Shown: positions 1 to 8,549 of the stretch, piece by piece
How the letters are laid out: every line of letters starts with the position of its first letter
Numbering within the stretch: position 1 is the stretch's first letter
Made by a program: the position numbers and the translations under genes
The notes under the pieces: generated by a model
What the model was told of the DNA's origin: nothing
What the model saw: the letters and a program-made list of their open reading frames with translations, nothing else
Database searches by the model: none
Origin: Spartobacteria bacterium
Lineage (GTDB): Bacteria; Verrucomicrobiota; Verrucomicrobiia; Chthoniobacterales; UBA10450
Assembly: GCA_003169975.1 (NCBI GenBank)
Contig: PNAA01000024.1
Coordinates: 285,273 to 349,272 of the forward strand
Length of the DNA stretch: 64,000 nt
Direction: 5' to 3'

Positions 1-1008
1 CGCGGAGTGTGTGCTGCCACTTGGCCCGTCTCGCCAGAGCCTCCCGATACGTAGTCGTGTAAGCGACGGCCCCCACGACGAGAATCGATTTGGTCCGGGC
101 GCTGACCCCGAGTTTGTTGCCGTATCCTCGATCACTGATCCAGGCACCGGCGGCCGCAACGGTGGTGCCATCCTTCTGGGCCTGCTCCCACTTCGCCTTG
201 AAGGCGTCATCCAGGGCGACGACTTGAAATTGTGCCTTGGCGAGCGCTTCATCCACTACCGATCGATCCGGCGGTCCGTGCCACTGAGGTTGAGCCGCCC
301 AATCTTGATGACTTTGGCCGAAGGTTTGGCGGCGACGGTTGCTTCATACCGTGCGGCAAACCCATCCTGCAAGAGATCCATCCCTCGAACTACGCCAGCG
401 ACATCTTTGGCCATCGGACCCACCGTATCGAGATGTTCCGGCTCAACCGGAAACACGCCCTTCAGGGACACGAGCCCGAAAGTCGTCTTTAGACCGACGA
501 TGCCACTACAAGCGGCAGGGACTCGGACGGAGCCGGCAGTATCCGTTCCGAAAGCGACGTCTGCCATACCACTGACCACGGCTTCCGCCGAACCACTCGA
601 TGAACCTCCCGGGATCAGCCTCCGCCAACCATTGTAGGTGTTCTTCGGAGTCCCGAAGTAGTCGTTAATTCCGGAGGGAGCAACCGCAAATTCACTGAGG
701 TTTGTTTTTCCCACGATCTGGACGCCGCGCTGCCGAGCGATAGCCAGGCATTTGGCATCGTGTGCCGCTGGCGGACTATTTTTGGAGAGATATTCGGAAC
801 CAGCAGTGGTGACTACACCCTTCACATCGATGTTATCTTTGACCGCCAATCTCAAGCGCTGATCGTTCTTGGGGGGCGGCCAGTAGGCGATGAATGTGGG
901 ACCCGAGGAACCGTTCCTCGGCGTAGAGCATCCGCCCCAAACAAGCGTCAAAGAAACGACGTAGCCCACAATGACGCGGCAAGGACTTCTCATAAATAGG
1001 TGCGGCAT
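1..1008 (-). pseudogene. Amidase-signature-family lipoprotein, frameshifted and cut by the window edge
   Basis: Amidase signature (GatA/aryl-acylamidase-like) hydrolase. The VKDN lysine motif, the glycine/serine loop PGGSSSGSA and the downstream DTAGS serine are all visible, which would give the Lys-Ser-Ser triad. The N-terminus has a hydrophobic stretch ending LVWGGC, a lipobox. The start at 1008 is preceded by GGAGAGG. The first frame stops at 256-258 just after GRLNLSGTD. The homologous continuation (VVDEALAKAQFQVVALDDAF...) is readable in another frame from about 245 down to base 1, so a single-base shift lies near 255-280. The C-terminus is outside the window. This is either a pseudogene or a sequencing error; the amidase assignment itself is secure. 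Confidence 0.8.
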
Positions 1009-1256
1009 TTTAGGCCCGCCTCTCCGGCAGTCCAACGGTTTCACGTCCGGACTGCGAAACCGCATTACCTCCTCTCCGGTTAGGGTCGCTGACGCCCGAT
1101 CTCCGCAGTTTTTGAAGCGACGGGTTTTCCCGTCAACTCAGGTCACTCGCCGCCGCGGCAGATGCGGCCCAACGCAGCTAAAAGGAGGAAGACTTAGGGT
1201 CGTATCGGTTACCTGACAACGAAGTGCCCCTCCGATGGAGGATGCACTTATCGGAG

Positions 1257-1290
1257 CCGCGGCGGAGGGAAATCTTCGCCGCGGTTTTTC
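1257..1290 (+). terminator. Intrinsic terminator-like hairpin, preceded by a second hairpin
   Basis: CCGCGGCG (1257-1264) pairs with CGCCGCGG (1277-1284) and is followed by TTTTTC. Just upstream, AAGTGC-CCTCC-GAT-GGAGG-GCACTT (1222-1249) forms another stem. No gene ends here on the + strand. The pair may therefore close a short non-coding RNA or act as an attenuator ahead of the L,D-transpeptidase gene at 1570. Confidence 0.5.
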
Positions 1291-1423
1291 GTTTAGCGGG
1301 CGCTTACTTTGCATCGCGCCGTCCTGAGTGCGCCGGGAGTTTTCCGCTGCGGACAGCGGACTCTACAGGGGTTTCGCCGCAGTATTGGTTAGACGTTATC
1401 AGTTCTCGGGGGAATTGTCTGAC

Positions 1424-1448
1424 CTCTCACCTCTCACCTCTCACCTCT
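1424..1448. repeat. 7-bp tandem repeat CTCTCAC
   Basis: Three perfect CTCTCAC units plus a partial fourth, followed by related CTGACCTCTGACTGCTG text up to about 1471. It lies in the leader of the L,D-transpeptidase gene. No function is visible. Confidence 0.6.
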
Positions 1449-1569
1449 GAAAGCTGACCTCTGACTGCTGAAAGAGGACCGGACGCTACCGGGTCGAAGC
1501 GAAGCGCCGACATTTAAACTTGTGCGCGGGAAGAAATAGGCTCGATTTGGGTGCCCGCCGCCGCACACC

Positions 1570-2100
1570 ATGAATAGACTTCTCCAGTTTTGCGTCCTCG
1601 CCGCAGTCCTCACAGGCTTGGCCGGCTGCGACACCTTGAGCGAGATGGTGACCTCAAACATCCCGCAGAGCCAAACCGGCCGAGCCTCGCTCGTAGTCAG
1701 CCTGCGGGCCCAGGAAGTGTATCTTTATCGCGGCGGACACCTCATCGCCACCTCCCGGATCTCCAGCGGCCGGGAAGGGCACCGCACCCCGATTGGGCAG
1801 TTCCGAGTTATTCGCAAAGATCAAGACCATCGCTCCAGCCTGTACGGAGCCTATTGTGATGAAGCCGGCTTAATCGTGAAGCCGGATGTCGATACCCGGC
1901 GCGACCCCAGGCCGCGCCACGCCCATTTCGTCGGCGCCCCGATGCCTTACTTCATGGAATTCGCTCCCGGCTTCGGCTTGCACCAGGGCTACCTGCCGGG
2001 CGAGCCGGCCTCGCACGGCTGCATCCGGATGCCCTATTGGAAAGCGCGCCAGTTCTACGATGCCGTCCAAGTCGGCACCCCGGTTACGGTGAAGCCGTAG
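1570..2100 (+). CDS. L,D-transpeptidase (YkuD family) lipoprotein
   Basis: Predicted periplasmic L,D-transpeptidase that would form 3-3 crosslinks in peptidoglycan or anchor proteins to it. The 176-residue protein opens with a signal peptide and lipobox (LAGC, Cys20), so it should be a membrane-anchored lipoprotein. The catalytic signature is intact: a His near 138 (GLHQG), then SHGCIRM with the nucleophile Cys151 and Arg153. The length fits a single YkuD catalytic domain without LysM or peptidoglycan-binding modules. It stands alone between the amidase and transposon debris. The ATG start at 1570 is chosen because the lipobox follows at the normal distance. Confidence 0.88.
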   Translation: MNRLLQFCVLAAVLTGLAGCDTLSEMVTSNIPQSQTGRASLVVSLRAQEVYLYRGGHLIATSRISSGREGHRTPIGQFRVIRKDQDHRSSLYGAYCDEAGLIVKPDVDTRRDPRPRHAHFVGAPMPYFMEFAPGFGLHQGYLPGEPASHGCIRMPYWKARQFYDAVQVGTPVTVKP

Positions 2101-2381
2101 CGCAGCCGCTGCCCCGTTTAGCCTTGCGGGGGAGAGCTCTCCCTCTGTCGCGACCCTGCCTTTAAATGGGGCGCTGCCGGCAAGGCCCCACCAGCGGCGA
2201 GGAAACCGGGAACCGATAAACAAGGCCGCGGACATCCCGGCGCGCAATACTGGATTACCTGCCGCATCTTTCATTTTCTGGTTCGCCGAGTCCTTCGGCA
2301 GCATGAACCAGCCGATTTTCGCCGCGATATCTGCAGGAAGTCAGCAATTAGAAAGTTCAAATAGTATGATTAAGTTAGGCA

Positions 2382-2577
2382 CTAGTGCAGTGTAACAAAG
2401 GAATCGGGTAGAGGATTGATTCTGTGATCTAAGTTACGGTAGGACCACTTGAGCGGAGCGGGCTTCTTGTTGTGGCGGCGAATAAAGCGCATGATTTTGC
2501 GCTTCAGATCAGGCACCGAAGAGAAGATGCCCCGGCTGATGACCTGACGCTGCTTGAGAAGAAGAACGACCATCAGG
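2382..2577 (-). pseudogene. IS630-family transposase, C-terminal remnant
   Basis: The reverse-strand reading contains QRQVISRGIFSSVPDLKRKI followed by MRFIRRHNKKPAPLKWSY. This matches the C-terminal end of IS630/Tc1-type transposases, the region after the last catalytic acidic residue. Upstream the frame degenerates and no DDE/DDD catalytic residues are present, so it is non-functional. No terminal inverted repeats are recognisable. Confidence 0.7.
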
Positions 2578-2639
2578 AACGTCAATTCGCACAGACCGAC
2601 CGCGATTTCCCGCCCGATTTCGTTCAAGAACTCGAGGTC

Positions 2640-2754
2640 GATTCTGTTTACGGGTCTAACCGCAGGCACGACCTATGTGATGCAGCTGTGCGCCATCGGT
2701 GGCAGCACCGGCCAAGGCGACTGGACCGAGCCGGTCTCAAAAATGGCCATATGA
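2640..2754 (+). pseudogene. C-terminal tail of a fibronectin type III domain protein
   Basis: The frame ending at 2754 reads GLTAGTTYVMQLCAIGG then STGQGDWTEPVSKMAI and stop. This is the last strand pair of a FnIII domain as found at the ends of many small verrucomicrobial proteins. The upstream part of the domain is missing, abutting the transposase remnant. It appears to be a gene truncated by the insertion. Confidence 0.55.
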
Positions 2755-2853
2755 GCTGCGTTTCCTCATAAGGAATCGTCAGAACCGAGTGCCGGAGGGG
2801 TCATTCTTTCCGGCGCTTTTTACTGCCCGTTGGCGTGGCGTGGCCTGCGTAGC

Positions 2854-2932
2854 TGTAGCCGGGGCGGTGACCCCGGCTTTGGGGAAACATCGCCGCGCGC
2901 GCCGCACCCGGGGTCGACGCCCCCGGCTACAA
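2854..2932. repeat. Inverted-repeat element, family C (TGTAGCC...GGCTACA)
   Basis: The left arm starts TGTAGCCGGGG and the right arm ends CCCCGGCTACA, with sub-palindromes (CGGTGACCCCGG, CCGGGGTCGACG) inside. Related elements are at 10762-10853, 16143-16169 (one arm), 34105-34177 and 54210-54284. This looks like a small non-autonomous palindromic repeat. Confidence 0.7.
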
Positions 2933-2958
2933 GGGGGGCGCGGATGAGTTGCGGGCGG

Positions 2959-3096
2959 TTGATTCGCTCGCACCCGCTCGCGCAACCTCACGGGCCTCGT
3001 CTACGTCGCTCACACCAGTCCCTCCATTGATTCGCTCGCACGCGCTCTCCCGCCCTTCGGGCTTCGTCTATGTCGCTCACCCCAGTCGCTCCATTC
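2959..3096. repeat. Two direct repeats of about 68 bp
   Basis: Both units begin TTGATTCGCTCGCAC and end TCGCTC.C.CCAGTC.CTCCATT, at 2959-3026 and 3027-3096. They differ by scattered substitutions. The second unit lies about 110 bp upstream of the phosphoglucomutase start. Confidence 0.6.
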
Positions 3097-3205
3097 CTTG
3101 CGTTCCCGAATCGAAGGTTTGCGGGCGGCACTCCGAAAGCTTTCGCGAGCAGGCAGCCCGCCGCTACAACTTGCAAACAAGAGCCGGTGCCGGAAAGGTG
3201 GCGCA

Positions 3206-5152
3206 GTGGACGAAATGGCGAAGATCGAGCGCGCGGTGGCGGCGGGAAAACTGCTACCGTCCAGCGCGGCCAACATCCGGCGCACGCTGGGAAGCGCGAC
3301 CTCGCCGATTGCGTCGCAGTCGATCGCGGAACTGGTCGAGGCGGGCGAGTGGACGGAACTCAACGACCGCTTCTATCGCGCCCTCGCTTTTGGGACCGGC
3401 GGCATCCGCGGGCGCACCATTGGCAAGATTGTGACCAGCGCTGAGCGGGGCACGCCTAACGAACTCGGGCGGCCGGAATTTCCCTGCGTCGGGACGAACG
3501 CGATGAATTACGACAGCGTCGGGCGCGCGACGCAGGGGCTGACCGATTATCTGCACGAATGGTTTGCCCGGGAAAAGCTGGGCGGGCGGCCGAAGCTGGT
3601 CATCGCGCACGATAGCCGTTTCTTTTCCACGGATTTCACAAAACTCGCGGCCGAAGTCGCGGTCCAAAACGGTTGCGATGCCTGCATCTTCGAAGGCCCG
3701 CGCTCGACTCCGGAGCTTTCCTTTGCCGTTCGTTACCTGCGCGCCAGCGCGGGCGTGGTGGTGACCGCGAGCCACAACCCGCCGCATGATAATGGCTACA
3801 AAGTTTACTTCAGCGACGGCGCGCAGGTGATCGAGCCGCACGCCGGCGGCATCATTGCCAGAGTCAACGCCGCGGAAGGTCCCAAGCCTAACGAAAAGCG
3901 CGGCGACATCATCCCCCTCGGCCGCGAAGTCGACGAGGCCTACATGGAGCGGCTTGCGACCCTCGTGCTCGATCCGGAAGTGGTGCGATCGCAGCGCGAC
4001 CTGCGAATTGTTTACACGCCGATCCACGGCACGGGCGCCGTCATCGTCAAGCCAATGCTCAAGCAGCTCGGTTTCAACTTCGAGGTCGTGGCGGAACAGG
4101 ATCAGTTCGATGGGCGCTTTCCCACCGTCCAATCGCCCAACCCGGAAAACGCCGAGGCGCTCAAACTCGGCGTCGAGCTGGCGAAGAAGCGCAACGCCGA
4201 CCTCGTGATCGCGACCGATCCGGATTGCGATCGGATGGGCGTGGCGGTGAAGAGCGCAAACGGCGAGATGAAATTGCTGACCGGTAACCAGATCGGTTCC
4301 CTGCTCGTCTATTACCGGGCGAAGACGCTTTTCGAACAGGGCCTGCTCAATCCGGAGAACGCAGTGCGCGGCGTGATCATCAAGACGTTCGTCACGACAG
4401 ACCTGCAGAAGGCGATCGCGGAAAAATTTGGCCTGCGCTGCGTCGAGACGTTGACCGGTTTCAAGTACATCGGCGCGAAGCTGGAAAAATATGAGCGCGC
4501 CGTGCCCCTGGAAGCTGGCGTCGATTATCGCGATCTGCCGGAAAAGGAAACGCGCCGGCTGCGCCTCGCGCATTCGTCGTTTTACATTTTCGGCGGCGAA
4601 GAAAGTTATGGTTACAGCGGGGCGGATTTCATCCGCGACAAAGATGGCAATGGCGCGGCGATCATGTTTTGCGAGGTCGCGGCCTACGCCAAGTCGCGTG
4701 GCCTGACGATCGACGAATTGCTCGACCAGGTTTACGCGCAGTTCGGCTATTATCTCGAGAAAAACGAGGCGCTTACCTTTGAAGGCGCGGAAGGCGCGGC
4801 GAAAATCCAGCGGCTCCTCGCGACTTATGTGAGTGGTCCGCCTAACGAAATGCTGGGGAGCAAAGTCACGGCGCTGCGAAATTTCGAGACGGACACGATC
4901 CGCGACGTGGAAGGCGATGAGATTCCGCGGGAAAAGATGCTCATTTTCGAATTGGCGGACCGAACACGCGTGGCGGTACGTGGTTCCGGGACGGAGCCAA
5001 AGATTAAATATTATCTCTTCGCCGAGCGCCGTCCGGAAGGCGCGGAGTTCAAGCTGGCAGAACTCAAGGCGATCAAGCCGCAGGTCGAGGCAGGGCTGGA
5101 GAACCTTTGGAAGTGGCTGCAGGAAGATGCTGCGTCGCGAGCGTCGGGCTAA
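3206..5152 (+). CDS. pgm: Phosphoglucomutase / alpha-D-phosphohexomutase
   Basis: Interconverts glucose 1-phosphate and glucose 6-phosphate in the cytoplasm, linking glycolysis to glycogen and cell-wall sugar synthesis. The four-domain fold is supported by the active-site serine loop VVTASHNPPHDNGYK (Ser near 189), the metal-binding loop ATDPDCDRMG, the sugar-binding GGEESYGY and the C-terminal phosphate loop VRGSGTEPKIKYYL. I prefer the GTG start at 3206, with GGAAAGG 8 bases upstream; ATG 3215 is the alternative and gives the same protein minus three residues. The length (about 648 aa) fits the long PgcA-type mutases. The stop codon lies inside a CTAACGA word, and three full GCCTAACGA copies occur in the gene. 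Confidence 0.9.
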   Translation: MDEMAKIERAVAAGKLLPSSAANIRRTLGSATSPIASQSIAELVEAGEWTELNDRFYRALAFGTGGIRGRTIGKIVTSAERGTPNELGRPEFPCVGTNAMNYDSVGRATQGLTDYLHEWFAREKLGGRPKLVIAHDSRFFSTDFTKLAAEVAVQNGCDACIFEGPRSTPELSFAVRYLRASAGVVVTASHNPPHDNGYKVYFSDGAQVIEPHAGGIIARVNAAEGPKPNEKRGDIIPLGREVDEAYMERLATLVLDPEVVRSQRDLRIVYTPIHGTGAVIVKPMLKQLGFNFEVVAEQDQFDGRFPTVQSPNPENAEALKLGVELAKKRNADLVIATDPDCDRMGVAVKSANGEMKLLTGNQIGSLLVYYRAKTLFEQGLLNPENAVRGVIIKTFVTTDLQKAIAEKFGLRCVETLTGFKYIGAKLEKYERAVPLEAGVDYRDLPEKETRRLRLAHSSFYIFGGEESYGYSGADFIRDKDGNGAAIMFCEVAAYAKSRGLTIDELLDQVYAQFGYYLEKNEALTFEGAEGAAKIQRLLATYVSGPPNEMLGSKVTALRNFETDTIRDVEGDEIPREKMLIFELADRTRVAVRGSGTEPKIKYYLFAERRPEGAEFKLAELKAIKPQVEAGLENLWKWLQEDAASRASG

Positions 5153-5195
5153 CGATTCCACCGGTCGCGCTTGATGGAGAGAAGGCCGCGTCCAT

Positions 5196-5282
5196 CGTCA
5201 TCCCGAGCGACAGCCGAGGGGTCCCGCGGTGTTACCTTAAAGTTTTCGCCACGGGATCCCCCGGCTGCGCTCGGGATGACGA
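5196..5282. repeat. Inverted-repeat element, family B (GTCATCCCGAGC...)
   Basis: The left arm GTCATCCCGAGCGACAGCCG is matched by CGGCTGCGCTCGGGATGAC on the right, with a spacer of about 25 bp. Related copies sit at 36827-36940, 43568-43689 and 46036-46120. The family resembles small MITE-like repeats. Here it follows pgm. Confidence 0.75.
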
Positions 5283-5368
5283 GGCACACCGCGCACGGAA
5301 TTCGACCATCCGATCGCAAATTTCCCATCCGCCACTCGACATCCAGCCGGACGCAGCCACAATTGGTC

Positions 5369-5680
5369 GTGAGCGAAATCAAACTGAACGGCGGCGAGAT
5401 CACGATTCTGAAAACGCTCGGCTTGAGCGGAGCAACCATGGCGGGCGCGCAATTGGTAGATCGGATGGAGGGGTTGGAGGGTACGGAGTTTCTCGAAACC
5501 CTCGCTGGCTTGATCGCGCTCGATTACGTCGTCGCGAACAAGGTCAACATTCGCACCATGGGCGCGGTCAAAGCCGCCTCCTTTCGCGTCAACGCGGCCG
5601 TGACCCGCGATTTGCGCGATGCCGTTTATCCATCGCGCCAGGCCAAGCCGGAAACGGGTCGGCGCCGGCGGCGGTCCTGA
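5369..5680 (+). CDS. Small conserved-looking protein of unknown function
   Basis: About 103 residues from GTG 5369 (VSEIKLNGGEITILKTLGLS...). The composition is that of a soluble helical protein with an Arg-rich C-terminal tail (ETGRRRRRS). I do not recognise the family. The alternation of short helices (ITILKTLGL, GLIALDYVV) is compatible with a winged-helix or helix-turn-helix fold, but no motif proves this. It ends 7 bases before the lnt start, so the two are probably co-transcribed. The start is uncertain: there is no clear ribosome binding site, and the frame is open upstream into repeat B. Confidence 0.5.
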   Translation: MSEIKLNGGEITILKTLGLSGATMAGAQLVDRMEGLEGTEFLETLAGLIALDYVVANKVNIRTMGAVKAASFRVNAAVTRDLRDAVYPSRQAKPETGRRRRRS

Positions 5681-5687
5681 TTTTCGA

Positions 5688-7397
5688 GTGAGCGAAAATT
5701 CGCGCATCGGGAAGTGGCTCGGGTTCTGGCCATGGCTGGCGGCGGTGCTCACCGGCGTGCTCACCACGCTTTGTTTCGCGCCGTTCGAGCAGACCTGGGT
5801 CTGCTGGATCGCGCTCACGCCCTTGCTCGCTGCGGTCTGGTTTTCCGGGGAGGGAAGCAAGCGCCGCTGGTTGCACGATCTGTTTCTCGGCTATGTCGCA
5901 GGGGTCGTTTTTTTCTGGGGCGTCTTTTACTGGCTCTACACCGTGACCGTGCCGGGGCTGATCCTCGTCGGGCTTTATATGGGTGTCTATTTTGCGATTT
6001 GGAGCTGGCTCGCCGGGCTCGTTAGGCCGCGCCCGATGCTGGCGAAAGAGAAGAAGAAAACGTCCAACCCCGAAAGCTTTCGGGGTTCAACGTCCAACGT
6101 TCAGTTGGGAAATCCGCTGCCTAACGAGTCGCCGGAGGCGCTCTCGCCCTGGCTCAACTCGTTCCGCAATCTCTGGCTCGCGCTCATTCTCGCCGCCGGC
6201 TGGACGAGCCTCGAATGGGTGCGCGGCTGGATGTTCAGCGGCTGGGGTTGGAACGGTCTGGGCGTTTCGTTGCACGACGTCTTGCCGATCATCCAGATCG
6301 CGGAGATTACCGGTGTCGCCGGACTTTCTTTCGTGGTCGCGTTTGCCAACGTGATCGGGGTCGCGACCGTGCGGCGCTTCACGATCGAGAGCAAAGTGCG
6401 AGTGCGCCGACCGCATTACGATTTTACTCTTACCCTGGCCGCGATCGTCGGCCTCTGCGGCTACGGCATCCGGCTTTTGCGGGTGCCGGCCGCGACGGAA
6501 CCGCTGCGCGTCGCGGCCGTGCAGTCCAATGTGCCGCGCGACGAAAAGTTCAGCCGCGAGTTCCAGGTGAAGACATTCGCCCAGTTTACCCGGCTGACGC
6601 GCCTCGCCCTTGCCACCCAGCCGCCACCGCAGTTGATCATCTGGCCGGAAAGTTCCACCCCCGCGCCGGCGCTGCTCGACGAGGAAAATTACCGGTTCGT
6701 GATGGATCTTTCCGCGTCGATCAAGACGGACCTGCTCCTGGGCACGATCGACGCGGACCAGGCCGGCGACTACAACGCGGCGTTGCTCGTCTCGAACGGT
6801 GGCAAAAACATCCAGGTCTATCGCAAGCTGCATCTCGTGCCCTTCGGCGAATACGTTCCCGGCCGGCACGCCGTGCCCTTCATTGCCACGATCGTCGGGG
6901 ACCAGGTGCCGGCTGATTTCACGCGCGGGAAAGAGCCGGTGGTGTTTCGCCTAACGACCGACCAGGTGAAGGTCGCGCCGCTCATTTGCTTCGAGGACAC
7001 GCTCGGCGAGCTCACCCGGCAGTTTGTCCTGCGCGGCGCGAACCTGCTGGCCAACGTGACGAACGACGGCTGGTTCCTGCACACGGCGGCCGGGCGGCAG
7101 CATCTGGCCAATGCCATCTTCCGCTGCGTCGAGACCCGCCGGCCGATGGCCCGCGCGGCGAACACGGGCGTGACTTGTTTCGTCAATCGTTTCGGACGCG
7201 TCACGCAAGTGTTGCTGGACGCCAAAGGCAGCCAGTTCACCGAGGGCGTGCTCACGGGGACGGTAGAAGTTCCAACCGACGGGACGCTCACCTTCTACAC
7301 CCGACACGGTGAGCTTTTCGCCAAAGTGTGCGGCGTACTGACGTTGCTCTTCCTGCTCGCGCGATTGCCCCGACTCGTTAGGCAGAACTCCGGGTAG
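5688..7397 (+). CDS. lnt: Apolipoprotein N-acyltransferase, with an in-frame palindromic insertion
   Basis: Adds the third acyl chain to the N-terminal cysteine of lipoproteins at the inner membrane. N-terminal membrane helices (about residues 10-260) are followed by a periplasmic nitrilase domain with the Glu-Lys-Cys triad: IIWPESSTP (Glu), YRKLHLVPFGEYVP (Lys) and PLICFEDTLGE (Cys), then VTNDGWF. The GTG start at 5688 avoids overlap with the upstream gene. Residues from about 125 (TSNPESFRGSTSNVQ) are encoded by repeat D1 and lie in a loop between membrane helices, so function is probably kept. The stop codon (TAG 7395-7397) is supplied by the left arm of repeat A1. Confidence 0.9.
   Translation: MSENSRIGKWLGFWPWLAAVLTGVLTTLCFAPFEQTWVCWIALTPLLAAVWFSGEGSKRRWLHDLFLGYVAGVVFFWGVFYWLYTVTVPGLILVGLYMGVYFAIWSWLAGLVRPRPMLAKEKKKTSNPESFRGSTSNVQLGNPLPNESPEALSPWLNSFRNLWLALILAAGWTSLEWVRGWMFSGWGWNGLGVSLHDVLPIIQIAEITGVAGLSFVVAFANVIGVATVRRFTIESKVRVRRPHYDFTLTLAAIVGLCGYGIRLLRVPAATEPLRVAAVQSNVPRDEKFSREFQVKTFAQFTRLTRLALATQPPPQLIIWPESSTPAPALLDEENYRFVMDLSASIKTDLLLGTIDADQAGDYNAALLVSNGGKNIQVYRKLHLVPFGEYVPGRHAVPFIATIVGDQVPADFTRGKEPVVFRLTTDQVKVAPLICFEDTLGELTRQFVLRGANLLANVTNDGWFLHTAAGRQHLANAIFRCVETRRPMARAANTGVTCFVNRFGRVTQVLLDAKGSQFTEGVLTGTVEVPTDGTLTFYTRHGELFAKVCGVLTLLFLLARLPRLVRQNSG
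6059..6104. repeat. Palindromic element D1 inside lnt, read in frame
   Basis: The core is a perfect 22-bp palindrome at 6066-6087 (AACCCCGAAAG and its mirror), flanked by AACGTCC and CAACGTCCAACGTTC. The identical core sits inside tgt at 30661-30682. Here it encodes NPESFRG within lnt. TCGTTAGGC (6019-6027) and GCCTAACGA (6119-6127) lie on either side. Confidence 0.85.
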
Positions 7398-7539
7398 CGC
7401 ACGCGTCTCGCGTGCTGGTTGTCGCGTCTCGCGACAACGAACTTCTCCCAGGACGGCTTCTGTTGCAGGACAAAAGTCTCCAAAAAGTCCGCGCTGGTGA
7501 GACACCAGCGCCAGCACGCGAGACGCGTGCGCTACCCGG
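7390..7539. repeat. MITE-like element A1, perfect 29-bp terminal inverted repeats
   Basis: The left arm 7390-7418 (CCGGGTAGCGCACGCGTCTC...) and right arm 7511-7539 are exact reverse complements, about 92 bp apart. The interior contains a smaller hairpin (TTGTCGCGTCTCGCGACAA). The same arms occur at 25855-25988, and a left arm alone occurs in recG at 63843. The left arm provides the lnt stop codon. Confidence 0.9.
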
Positions 7540-7616
7540 AAATCGTTGCGGCGTCTGGTTCACGATCGAACGCCACCGGGTCGCGACACGCGGTTTTCCG
7601 TGCATAGTCTCGCGCA

Positions 7617-8546
7617 ATGGATAACGACTCCGTGATTTTCGCGCGCGGCTTGCGCAAATCCTACGGAGCACTCGAAGCGGTCAAGGGCATCGACTTCGAG
7701 GTGAGCGCCGGCGAAGTCTTCGGTCTGCTCGGACCGAACGGCGCCGGCAAAACGACCACGGTCGAAATCCTCGAGGGGTTGCGCCCGCGTAGCGGCGGAG
7801 AAGTCAAGGTGCTCGGGTTCGACCCGGACCGGCAAAAGCAGGCGTTGAAAGATCGGATCGGCGTTTGCCTGCAGGCGACGAATTTGCCTGACAAGATAAA
7901 GGTGCACGAAGCGCTCGAGCTTTTCGCCTCGTTCTACACGAAGCGGGTCGACGGCGATGCGCTCCTGCGCCGCCTGCAGCTCTGGGAAAAACGCGAGGCC
8001 GGCTACGCGACGCTCTCGGGCGGACAAAAGCAGCGCCTCGCGCTCGCCCTCGCGCTGATCAACGATCCGCAACTGCTTTTTCTCGACGAGCCGACGACCG
8101 GGCTCGATCCGCAGGTGCGCCTCGAGATTCGCGACTTGATCGAGGAGTTGCGCGCGGAAAAACGCACGATTCTGATGACCACGCATTACATCGAGGAAGC
8201 GGAGCGGCTCTGCGACCGGGTGGCGATCATCGACGACGGAGTGATCATCGCGATCGGTTCGCCCGGAGAATTGCAGGAAAAGAGTGCAACTCAATCGAGC
8301 ATCGAGATTTCGTTAGGCCAGTCCCTCCCGCCGGGCGAGTTGCCCGCCTGGCCGGACGCGATTCGCACCATCGTGAGCGACGATCGGCGAAAAATCTCGG
8401 TCAGTTCCAGCCGCCCCGCGAAGACCCTGGTCGATTTGATCAAGTGGATCGACGCCCGCGGCCTGGAACTCGACGATGTGCATCTCAACCGCCCGACGCT
8501 CGAAGACGTCTTTATCGAGCTGACGGGGAAACGACTGCGCGACTAA
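7617..8546 (+). CDS. ABC transporter ATP-binding protein (DrrA/CcmA-type exporter)
   Basis: ATPase subunit of an ABC-2 type exporter; substrate unknown. Walker A GPNGAGKTT (39-47), signature LSGGQKQR (133-140), Walker B LLFLDEP (153-159) and the H-loop (TTHYIEEAE) are intact. The C-terminal extension of about 80 residues after the ATPase core is typical of the DrrA group. The stop codon lies in the word GACTAACGAATG, 3 bases before the start of the permease-amidohydrolase gene, so the two are tightly coupled. The ATG at 7617 follows repeat A1 by about 80 bp. Confidence 0.88.
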   Translation: MDNDSVIFARGLRKSYGALEAVKGIDFEVSAGEVFGLLGPNGAGKTTTVEILEGLRPRSGGEVKVLGFDPDRQKQALKDRIGVCLQATNLPDKIKVHEALELFASFYTKRVDGDALLRRLQLWEKREAGYATLSGGQKQRLALALALINDPQLLFLDEPTTGLDPQVRLEIRDLIEELRAEKRTILMTTHYIEEAERLCDRVAIIDDGVIIAIGSPGELQEKSATQSSIEISLGQSLPPGELPAWPDAIRTIVSDDRRKISVSSSRPAKTLVDLIKWIDARGLELDDVHLNRPTLEDVFIELTGKRLRD

Positions 8547-8549
8547 CGA

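Larger units (their letters stand above)
1009..1569. other. Intergenic region without a convincing gene
   Basis: About 560 bases separate the amidase from the L,D-transpeptidase. I see no protein gene. It holds a hairpin (1222-1249), a terminator-like hairpin (1257-1290) and a short tandem repeat (1424-1448). A purine-rich AAAGGAGGAAG at about 1180-1190 resembles a ribosome binding site but has no start codon at the right distance. Confidence 0.5.
2101..3205. other. Gene-poor region with mobile-element debris and repeats
   Basis: About 1.1 kb holding, in order, unassigned sequence, the tail of an IS630-type transposase (2382-2577), the tail of a FnIII-domain protein (2640-2754), an inverted-repeat element of family C (2854-2932) and two copies of a roughly 68-bp direct repeat (2959-3096). 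None of it looks like an intact gene. Confidence 0.7.

Noticed and set aside
2641-3205. Several short overlapping frames as genes
   Set aside because: They fall across inverted and direct repeats and show no protein-like conservation apart from the FnIII tail.
3254-5161. Long open frame antisense to pgm
   Set aside because: Antisense frames this long are common opposite high-GC genes. It has no recognisable domain, while the + strand encodes all phosphohexomutase motifs. The same applies to the long antisense frames at 58633-60180 and 45367-46692.
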